In this document: positions 1 through 5,331 of the stretch, piece by piece
How positions within the stretch are numbered: the stretch's first letter is position 1
Layout: the number at the start of each line of letters is the position of its first letter
Assembly (NCBI GenBank): GCA_005773095.1
Contig: SXHT01000262.1
Location: forward strand, 1 to 9,236
Length of the DNA: 9,236 nt
Direction: 5' to 3'
DNA from: Planctomycetaceae bacterium
Lineage (GTDB): Bacteria; Planctomycetota; Planctomycetia; Pirellulales; PALSA-1355
Notes under the pieces: model-generated
What the model was told of the DNA's origin: nothing
What the model saw: only the letters and a program-made list of their open reading frames with translations
Databases searched by the model: none
Translations under genes and position numbers: made by a program

Positions 1-441
1 GAGGTCGCAATCAAGATCGAGCAGTTGGCCAATGGCGGTCTCACGGTTTACATCGATCCAATGAATGCGCAGCTTGATTCCCAGTTCATCCGCCAAAGCC
101 CTCACAAACTCAACGTCAAAGCCCGGCAAATCGTCCTTCGCACTGGAGTAGGGCAAATTGTCCGGGTCCAGGCTGACGGCTAATTCTCCGCGCTCATGAA
201 TTCGCTTCCAAGCGTTGAAGGGAGCGGTGCCGGAAGCCCCGTTCGCAACGGTAGCGCAACAGGGCGTGCCGGGATCGGCATGGATTTTCCGGGATGGCGG
301 CGTTGCGTCCGGAAGCGTGCTTTCGACCGGCTTTTCTTGTTCGGGTGCGCCAGCATGTGAAACCGGCGTCATGGCGCCGATGAACCCCGCCAACGCAATG
401 GCCGTGAACAACAACTTCGGTGCTGCCGTCGACGATGCCAT
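1..441 (-). CDS. Periplasmic solute-binding protein, MxaJ/XoxJ-like (partial, C-terminus beyond window)
   Basis: The reverse strand reads 147 codons from an ATG at 441 without a stop to the window edge. The first ~33 residues form a Sec signal peptide (hydrophobic run LLFTAIALAGFIGAM, likely cleavage after SHA). After a Pro/Ala/Cys-rich linker comes a family 3 solute-binding fold: GELAVSLDPDNLPYSS, then GFDVEFVRALADELGIKLRI and an acidic 'CDL' where the window ends. The segment LDPDNLPYSS resembles the 'ADPNNLPFSN' signature of quinoprotein dehydrogenase-associated binding proteins (MxaJ/XoxJ), which help methanol dehydrogenases mature or function in the periplasm. The gene starts 44 bp after the PQQ dehydrogenase on the same strand, which supports that role and suggests co-transcription. 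No clear Shine-Dalgarno precedes the ATG. An ordinary amino-acid-type binding protein is the alternative; the missing C-terminal half prevents a firm call. Confidence 0.8.
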   Translation of the reverse strand, partial: MASSTAAPKLLFTAIALAGFIGAMTPVSHAGAPEQEKPVESTLPDATPPSRKIHADPGTPCCATVANGASGTAPFNAWKRIHERGELAVSLDPDNLPYSSAKDDLPGFDVEFVRALADELGIKLRIHWIDVNRETAIGQLLDLDCDL

Positions 442-485
442 GAGGTGCTGAGGCTCTTCAGGTGGCCGGTCCAAGAATCAACGCG

Positions 486-1670
486 CTACGGCAAGGCAAA
501 GACGAATAAAGTGTTTCCGCGTCGTGCATCGCGCAGCCACGGTGCCCCGTCGCCGACGAACCCGGCCGTCCATCCACCCCATCCCACGGCGACGGCGACG
601 TACTGCCTGCCGTCGAGCGTGTAGGTAATGGGCGAAGCATGATGACCCGATCCACACTGGAAGTGCCAAAGGTCGTCCCCGGTGTCGGCATCGTAAGCGG
701 TCAAAAATCCTTCGGCATCGCCGGTGAAGACCAATCCGCCACCCGTGGCCAACACACCTGCAACCATCGGAGACCGAGTTGAAACATCCCACTTGATCTC
801 GCCGGTGGCTACGTCAATCGCCTTGAAGGAGCCCGACGCCTGATTCTCGATCAACGTCAGCGAGCTGCCCCAGTACGGCTGGCCCTTGATGAAAAATGCC
901 TTGCCTGACGTGAACTTGGCGCAATTGTTAATGACGGGTACGTAGGCGCACTTCGTGCCCGGATGGTAGGCCATGGGGTTCCATTCCTTGCCACCCGCCG
1001 CGCCGGGACAAACGCGGGTGCCTTCTTCGGTAGGCAGCGCGGCCGGATTGATGAAGGGCCGGCCTGTTGTTGGATCCAGTCCCTTGACCCCTTTCTCCTG
1101 GTCGGTCCAGGTGACTTCGCAAAAAGGCTGCCCGTAGATGAACTGTCCGTTTTCACGATTCAGGCAATAGAAGTAGCCGTTGCGATGCGCTTGAACAAGT
1201 GCCTTGACCTGCTTGCCGTCTCTTTCGATGTCCACGAGCAAGGGCTCATTCACACCGTCGTAATCCCACTGGTCATGGGGACTATTTTGAAAGTGCCACC
1301 GGTAGGTACCGTCGTCCGGGTTGAGTGCCAGGATCGAGCAGGTATAGAGATTGTCGCCCGGGCGGACTTCGCCGTTGAAATCGGGGGACGGATTGCCGAC
1401 ACCCCAGTACAGCAGATTGAGTTCGGGATCGTAGGTGCCGGTTACCCAGGCCGAACCGCCGCCGGTCAGCCAGGTCTGGCCCTCCCAGGTTTCGAGCGCC
1501 TTCTTGGCCTGTTCGTCCGTATCGTCGGCGCCGGGCACCGTGTAGAAGCGCCACACGCGCTCGCCGGTCTGGGCGCTATACGCATCGATGAAACCGCGAA
1601 TCCCATATTCGGCGCCGCTGATGCCAATAATCACCTTGCCTTGGACAATCAGCGGAGCGACCGTGGCACT
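486..1670 (-). CDS. C-terminal half of the PQQ dehydrogenase: metal/PQQ site and remaining blades
   Basis: This half continues in the same frame after the TAA. A GTG at 1634 could in principle start a 382-residue product, but it has no ribosome binding site and no signal peptide, so independent function is unlikely. Numbered on the full gene, the visible active-site residues are Glu293 in SGAEYGIRG and Asn365 in WGVGNPSPDF (metal ligands in the family), Trp347 in the GGGSAW segment (under the PQQ ring), the catalytic base Asp408 and Asp410 in HDQWDYDGVNE. An Asp two positions after the catalytic Asp is the accepted marker for lanthanide use; calcium enzymes have Ala, Ser or Thr there. The protein ends with GAPWLRDARRGNTLFVFAL, a usual C-terminal propeller closure. 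There is no fused cytochrome c domain, so electrons would go to a separate cytochrome. Confidence 0.8.
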   Translation of the reverse strand, partial: SATVAPLIVQGKVIIGISGAEYGIRGFIDAYSAQTGERVWRFYTVPGADDTDEQAKKALETWEGQTWLTGGGSAWVTGTYDPELNLLYWGVGNPSPDFNGEVRPGDNLYTCSILALNPDDGTYRWHFQNSPHDQWDYDGVNEPLLVDIERDGKQVKALVQAHRNGYFYCLNRENGQFIYGQPFCEVTWTDQEKGVKGLDPTTGRPFINPAALPTEEGTRVCPGAAGGKEWNPMAYHPGTKCAYVPVINNCAKFTSGKAFFIKGQPYWGSSLTLIENQASGSFKAIDVATGEIKWDVSTRSPMVAGVLATGGGLVFTGDAEGFLTAYDADTGDDLWHFQCGSGHHASPITYTLDGRQYVAVAVGWGGWTAGFVGDGAPWLRDARRGNTLFVFALP

Positions 1671-2486
1671 TTAGGCCAATTTGTAGATATCTTTTTCTTC
1701 CTCGCCATTCTCGCCGTAAGCCGTGATGGCCGTGTCCCAGATCTCTTCGCCGGTGTTCTTGTCGAGGCACACCAAATGCGCGTCGAGCGTGGACATGTAT
1801 AAGTTCTCCCCCCAGACCCCAAAACCACGGTTGACCGCGTCGCAGCACAGCGCCATGTTTTCCGGGAGGGATTTCTGATAGTGCCAAAGCTGCGATCCGG
1901 TCTTGCAATCAATCGCGTAGGCATGATTCCACGGCGTTGTAATGTACATGATGCCATCGATCACAAGCGGCGTGCATTCGAATCCGTCGAGCACCCCCGT
2001 CTGAAAGCTCCAGGCCGGCTGCAGGCGGGAAACGTTCTGCTTGTTGATCTGCTTGAGCCCGCTGTAGCGGTGACCGTTGTACGAGCGACCATACATCAGC
2101 CAATTCGAGTTGTTTGCTTGCGACGTTAACAGGTCCTGTTCGTCCACCGACCCAACCGGCTCGCCATCTTCGACCGCTTCGGGCGCGGCCGGTGCTTCCG
2201 CGGAAGGATCGGCAGAGACATTGGACGCCACGACGGGCGCGGCGGGTTGCGCTGGCTCACTCTCCGCCTGCTTCAGTTGTGCTTCCAGCTGCACGATTCG
2301 ATCGGCCGCTTTCTGCGACTCCTGCTCGGCAGCCTGCCGCGCGGATTTCTCCTCCGCCAATTGTTTCGAAGCTTGTTCTGCGCAGCCAACCGAAAGAACG
2401 ATCGCCGGCAGCAGGAAAGCGGACATCCGGCAAACCGTTGGAACGATCGCCCACGAAGACCGAATCAAGACGCGTGTTTTGCTCAC
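1671..2486 (-). CDS. N-terminal half of the PQQ dehydrogenase: lipoprotein signal, coiled coil, first propeller blades
   Basis: This open half encodes 271 residues. Residues 1-35 form a lipoprotein signal peptide ending in the lipobox LSVGC (Cys35), so the enzyme would be tethered to a membrane rather than soluble. Residues ~37-76 are Glu/Lys/Ala/Gln-rich with heptad character (AEEKSARQAAEQESQKA) and probably form a coiled coil, followed by an Ala/Pro/Glu-rich linker to ~residue 115. The propeller begins near residue 121 with NNSNWLMYGRSYNGHRYS, a typical quinoprotein start. Cys214-Cys215 in ALCCDAVNRG is the vicinal cysteine pair that stacks on PQQ in methanol dehydrogenases. The reading frame ends at TAA just before the metal-binding SGAE segment, so this fragment alone cannot bind the cofactor properly. 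The ~120-residue anchor plus spacer is longer than in canonical XoxF or MxaF, which are soluble. Confidence 0.8.
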   Translation of the reverse strand: MSKTRVLIRSSWAIVPTVCRMSAFLLPAIVLSVGCAEQASKQLAEEKSARQAAEQESQKAADRIVQLEAQLKQAESEPAQPAAPVVASNVSADPSAEAPAAPEAVEDGEPVGSVDEQDLLTSQANNSNWLMYGRSYNGHRYSGLKQINKQNVSRLQPAWSFQTGVLDGFECTPLVIDGIMYITTPWNHAYAIDCKTGSQLWHYQKSLPENMALCCDAVNRGFGVWGENLYMSTLDAHLVCLDKNTGEEIWDTAITAYGENGEEEKDIYKLA

Positions 2487-2494
2487 GGCAAATA

Positions 2495-2501
2495 CCTCCC
2501 C
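2495..2501 (-). promoter_or_regulatory. Ribosome binding site of the dehydrogenase gene
   Basis: The reverse strand reads GGGGAGG 8 nt before the GTG at 2486. It is the strongest Shine-Dalgarno match seen in the window. It sets the start at the GTG and makes the lipoprotein signal peptide begin properly with MSKTRVLIR. Confidence 0.7.
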
Positions 2502-2542
2502 GACGAACAGGTGAGATCGAGACATTTTTTTTCCAAACCGGC

Positions 2543-2570
2543 ATGATAGCATTCAAGCAACCGCTGTCCA
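2543..2570 (-). promoter_or_regulatory. Sigma-70-like promoter candidate for the dehydrogenase gene
   Basis: On the reverse strand TGGACA (2570-2565, five of six to TTGACA) is followed after a 16-bp spacer by TATCAT (2548-2543, five of six to TATAAT). The predicted transcript would start near 2536 and leave about 50 nt of leader before the ribosome binding site and GTG start. The -10 overlaps the upstream in-frame ATG (2550-2552), which argues against that ATG as the start. No operator or riboswitch-like fold was recognised. Confidence 0.5.
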
Positions 2571-2657
2571 GTACGGGGCGATCAAGATCCAGTGAGCTGG
2601 ATACCCCTTGGATCGGGGCCGGGATCGCCGACGATGAATCGCTGGCACGGAAGCCGT

Positions 2658-3111
2658 CTATGCTGGCAAGTCATGCAAGACACGCTGGTTGCCACGGTCA
2701 CAATGCAGCCGATACCCGGTAACGACGGGCTCGATCGGCGGCAACTCGGCCACTTGATGACGCCACGGCTCGGGATCGTCGCCCAGTTATGCAGCGCCGC
2801 AACCGTGGCACGTTTCGGGTTTGATGTCGAACGTTGCGGTCACCTTCTCCGGCGGCACCAGATCGCGCCGGTGCGGCTTGTGACCCTGCTGCCCACCACG
2901 CTTCTTCCCGGTGGGGAGTTTCGGCGGCGCTCGCTTGACTGACAGTGGATCGGACGAGGGGAGCTTCGAGGAGTTCGACGAATTCTGATTCAGCCGGGCT
3001 TTGAGTGTGGCCATCTCGGCCTGGAGTCCGGCAATCTCGAGCTTCAGCTCGCGGATGATCTGATGGCACCAGGGCCAGATCGTCAGGCAGTGAGGTGGCA
3101 TCCGTGCTCAT
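2658..3111 (-). pseudogene. IS66-family transposase N-terminal remnant, frameshifted and truncated
   Basis: The reverse strand holds the start of an IS66-type (TnpC) transposase. From ATG 3109-3111 it reads MSTDATSLPDDLAL. One extra base near 3070 then shifts the frame, after which CHQIIRELKLEIAGLQAEM, NQNSSNSSKLPSSDP, a Lys/Pro-rich GKKRGGQQGHK stretch and the zinc-binding start CHGCGAA follow. These are the usual N-terminal helix, Asn/Ser linker, basic segment and zinc finger. A TAA at 2787-2789 interrupts where the family usually has Leu. GDDPEPWRHQVAELPPIEP then continues in frame to a TAG at 2658-2660, after which similarity is lost. The catalytic DDE domain is absent, so the element cannot move itself. 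No tnpA or tnpB was seen. The remnant ends less than 100 bp upstream of the dehydrogenase promoter candidate. Confidence 0.85.
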
Positions 3112-3413
3112 GCCACACAGCGGAACGAAAACCGGCGATCAGGGCACGACCAGATTGTGACGGCAAAAGGTCGAAAACGCCGAAAATCAGCCGTTTGGCC
3201 CCCCCGCGATTTTCTTGATTACATGGGGTGTGAACGGTTACCGTACCTTTTCGCGGGCGCGCTGGCCTGCCAGCGGGGGCGAGCTTGCGCGCCGGCCGCC
3301 CCTCGAGACTGCCGTTTGGGCAGGGTGCGTAACAAATCGACCCATGCTGCCGCTCAAAGATTAGGACAACCACGAAGCTATTCGATCCACCGACAATTGC
3401 AACGAGGACATCG
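3112..3413. other. Gene-free stretch between the IS66 remnant and the secreted-protein gene
   Basis: No convincing gene is present; the open frames crossing it have no recognisable protein. It holds GGGGTGTGAACGGTTACC near 3225-3242, a possible IS66 terminus given its position upstream of the transposase start, though no matching second end was found. It also holds a small hairpin CGCTGG-CCTG-CCAGCG (3260-3275). The last ~50 bp should contain the promoter of the 3414 gene, but I see no clear -35/-10 pair. Confidence 0.5.
3404..3408 (+). promoter_or_regulatory. Ribosome binding site of the secreted-protein gene
   Basis: GAGGA lies 5 nt before the ATG at 3414. It supports this start, and the signal peptide begins directly after it. 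Confidence 0.5.
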
Positions 3414-4871
3414 ATGAAGAACTTCGCCAATTATCTCTGCCCTTCGTTTCTAGTCTTCGCCACATGGACGGCCGCCGCCGCAGAACCAGCTAGCGGGCCA
3501 AATCAAGGCGACCCCAACCTGGTGGGCCAGGTCTCGGCAAGATTGTTGAGCGATCACGTAAACAGGTCCGTTACGCAAGGCACCTATGTATCGGAAAATG
3601 TGCTTGGCACGGTAAGCCGTGGAACAGTGAACACCCAGGGCCAGATCTTCCCGCAACTTGTTCCAAGTGCCGATCGGGGCGTCGTTCAGCTCCGGTTCAG
3701 TGGCACTTCCAACTCGCCCGGAATGGTTGGCCAAAACGGCCCGGCGACGATCTACAGCTCGTCGGTAACAAGTTCGCAAATGTGGAAGACAATCTTCTTC
3801 GATGAGCAAGGGATTCGCCACCTTGCGACCGATGGCGATGTCCAAACTCGACTTAGCGTCGACGTCGCGGCCAAGCGGCGGCTCGTGGAGCGCATCGCTC
3901 AGCGCCGCGCGAACGGTTCGCGAGGCGCGGCGCAGGCCATTACTTCCCAGCGCACCAAGGATCGGCTGGCAGCAGAAATCAATCGCGAAGCGAAAGAGCC
4001 GCTGACAACGTTGCAGGACTATTTTGTCCACAGCTTTCAAGAGCCGTTGCGCGAGCGCGGTGCTTTGCCAAAGCTGCTGAAATTCAGCACAACCAGCGAT
4101 CACCTGAGACTGGTGATGCACCAGGCCGGCCGCTCGCCGATGTCGGCGCCTGCAAGCACACCCCCCCTCGCGCCGAAACATGACCTGGCGTTCGCTCTGC
4201 ACGAGTCATTCCTCGGCAGTCTCTTTGAAGTGTTTTACGCTGGCGAGAAAGTGCGAGACAAAGACTTTCTGCAGACGATGGATACGCTAACCGGTGAAGA
4301 GCCTTCTCAATTGCGCGTGGAATCCGGCATGCCCCGGTGGTCAGTCACAATGGCCGATAAGCGCCCGCTCGATCTGAGTCTTGATGGCGGCACCGCCGCG
4401 ATTACCTTGCACCTCAAGTCGGTTCGGCTTGGAAAGCAAGAGTTCAGCGGCAGATTTAGTATTTCGGTTCGGTACCAAATCGAAAAGTCGCCGAGCGGCC
4501 CCCGATTGAGCCGGCAGGGCGAATTGACGGTGGATGGCAAACTCGACGTGGGCTCGCCGGACGAACTAGAGCAGGCCCTTACGCTACTAAGAGACAAGTT
4601 CCCCGGCGTCTTCCAGTCCACACTGACGTTTGACAAACTAGCACCGCCATCGGACGAGCTTTGGGTCAAGCTCGGCAAGCTGCTGCTCGTGCAACTAGAG
4701 GCCGAAAAAGGTTGGCTCGTGGCCGGCTATCAACTGCCGCGAACAAGCATGCAAACCAAGAACGTCCAACTTGCCAGCAAGAGCACCGCCGATCCTCAAT
4801 TCGCCACTCGTCACACGGTCACTCAGCCAAAGGCGACCCTTGAAGCCCCGCGTGAGCACGCGGTCAGCTGA
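3414..4871 (+). CDS. Secreted protein of unknown function, planctomycete-type
   Basis: The frame encodes 485 residues. Residues 1-22 form a signal peptide (hydrophobic FLVFATWTAAAAE, cleavage near AAA/EP), so the product is exported. I do not recognise a named domain. Residues ~37-140 look like a beta-rich module: an opening helix (QVSARLLSDHVNRSV), a 'NVLGTVSRGTVNTQG' turn-strand pattern, QLRFSGTSNS, NGPATIYSSS and KTIFFDEQGI. Residues ~150-200 are Arg/Lys/Ala-rich and helical. Residues ~300-450 alternate strands and polar turns (LDLSLDGGTAAITLHLK, GRFSISVRYQIE, LTVDGKLDVGS), resembling a second beta domain. Layouts of this kind recur in unannotated secreted planctomycete proteins as far as I recall; this is memory, not a search. 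The gene stands alone, with no close neighbour on its strand. The start is fixed by GAGGA and the signal peptide. Confidence 0.8.
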   Translation: MKNFANYLCPSFLVFATWTAAAAEPASGPNQGDPNLVGQVSARLLSDHVNRSVTQGTYVSENVLGTVSRGTVNTQGQIFPQLVPSADRGVVQLRFSGTSNSPGMVGQNGPATIYSSSVTSSQMWKTIFFDEQGIRHLATDGDVQTRLSVDVAAKRRLVERIAQRRANGSRGAAQAITSQRTKDRLAAEINREAKEPLTTLQDYFVHSFQEPLRERGALPKLLKFSTTSDHLRLVMHQAGRSPMSAPASTPPLAPKHDLAFALHESFLGSLFEVFYAGEKVRDKDFLQTMDTLTGEEPSQLRVESGMPRWSVTMADKRPLDLSLDGGTAAITLHLKSVRLGKQEFSGRFSISVRYQIEKSPSGPRLSRQGELTVDGKLDVGSPDELEQALTLLRDKFPGVFQSTLTFDKLAPPSDELWVKLGKLLLVQLEAEKGWLVAGYQLPRTSMQTKNVQLASKSTADPQFATRHTVTQPKATLEAPREHAVS

Positions 4872-5123
4872 CAACCGGCAAGTCAATACACGGTCAGCCG
4901 AAAACTCGAGACCCATCAACCTGTCAACTACCAATCATCTGGCCGAAGACCAGGCACGGGATTCGGCTCCGCCCGACGCGGTAGTTGTCACTAGCGTGAC
5001 GTTCCTTAAGCAGCAGTTCAGCGAAGGCTCGTACGTGCTGCGCAACAACGGCTCGGCTGGGAGCTGCCCGGCCGCCTCCACAAAACCGATTGGTAGTGGA
5101 AAAATTGGGGGTCGTTTCGTTGC

Positions 5124-5141
5124 GGCGTAAGCACTTACGCC
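5124..5141. repeat. Short perfect inverted repeat (hairpin)
   Basis: GGCGTAAG and CTTACGCC are perfectly complementary with two bases between, or 7 bp around a GCAC loop. No T-run follows, so it is not a standard intrinsic terminator. It may be a dispersed repeat or a processing site; function is unknown. Confidence 0.5.
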
Positions 5142-5223
5142 AAAGGTTGGGGAAGTTGGGCTGGCGCCCAGCGTCAAGCAAGGCTTCGCAAGGAAAGGGC
5201 AAACGCCGGGACGAACACCCGCA

Positions 5224-5252
5224 TTGTTCCGATTTCCAACAGCCGCTACAAT
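5224..5252 (+). promoter_or_regulatory. Promoter candidate for the kdsD-kdsC-lpt cluster
   Basis: TTGTTC (three of six to the -35 consensus) and TACAAT (five of six to the -10) are separated by 17 bp. Transcription would start near 5259, giving a leader of about 73 nt before kdsD. The -10 is good and the -35 weak. Confidence 0.4.
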
Positions 5253-5319
5253 CCGGCCCGCCCTGATCGGCCGGTGCTAGCACGGCGAACCTCGGGCGTG
5301 CCTTTCGCTTGATCATGTC

Positions 5320-5324
5320 AAGGA
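5320..5324 (+). promoter_or_regulatory. Ribosome binding site of kdsD
   Basis: AAGGA lies 7 nt before the ATG at 5332. It supports this start and thereby shows that the palindromic repeat just downstream is translated as part of KdsD. Confidence 0.5.
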
Positions 5325-5331
5325 CGACCTG

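Larger units (their letters stand above)
486..2486 (-). pseudogene. PQQ-dependent (lanthanide-type) alcohol dehydrogenase gene interrupted by one in-frame TAA
   Basis: Read through, the frame gives a 666-codon product from a GTG at 2486 to a TAG at 486-488, collinear with eight-bladed propeller quinoprotein alcohol dehydrogenases (MxaF/XoxF/ExaA superfamily), which oxidise primary alcohols in the periplasm using PQQ and a metal. Codon 272 is TAA (1671-1673). The flanking residues, YKLA then SATVAPLIVQGKV, match a conserved stretch where I recall a Tyr at the stop position, so one base change (TAC or TAT to TAA) explains it. There is no frameshift and both halves keep family motifs, so the lesion is recent, an assembly error, or a read-through site. 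The GTG start is preferred over an in-frame ATG at 2552 because a GGGGAGG lies 8 nt upstream, and the ATG overlaps the -10 element of the promoter candidate. The two halves are described separately. Confidence 0.85.
4872..5331 (+). other. Gene-free stretch upstream of kdsD
   Basis: No gene is supported here; the open frame running across 4771-5130 overlaps the end of the preceding gene and shows low-complexity, unfamiliar sequence. The stretch contains a short imperfect CGGTCAG repeat around 4861 and 4891 (30 bp apart, with a weaker copy at 4816), a hairpin at 5124-5141, and a promoter candidate for kdsD at 5224-5252. Confidence 0.5.

Noticed and set aside
963..1802. 279-codon open frame on the plus strand
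   Set aside because: It lies opposite the dehydrogenase, whose motifs are clear on the minus strand; its own translation shows no family features.
2552..2552. ATG at 2552 as start of the dehydrogenase
   Set aside because: It has no ribosome binding site, overlaps the -10 candidate and would bury the lipoprotein signal; the GTG at 2486 has GGGGAGG at ideal distance.
1671..2789. Idea that TAA is reassigned to an amino acid in this organism
   Set aside because: TAA interrupts two genes here (1671 and 2787) and the visible terminators are TAG or TGA, but the inferred lost residues differ (Tyr and Leu), the IS copy is also frameshifted, and no clearly functional gene contains TAA. Independent mutations or errors are simpler.
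3083..3430. 115-codon open frame on the minus strand
   Set aside because: Overlaps both the IS66 remnant and the next gene, with no family resemblance.
3450..4202. 250-codon open frame on the minus strand
   Set aside because: Antisense to the secreted-protein gene, which has a signal peptide and ribosome binding site; the product is Arg/Cys-rich with no motif.
4771..5130. 119-codon open frame on the plus strand
   Set aside because: Overlaps the end of the secreted-protein gene in another frame, with low-complexity Ser/Thr/Asn sequence and no ribosome binding site.
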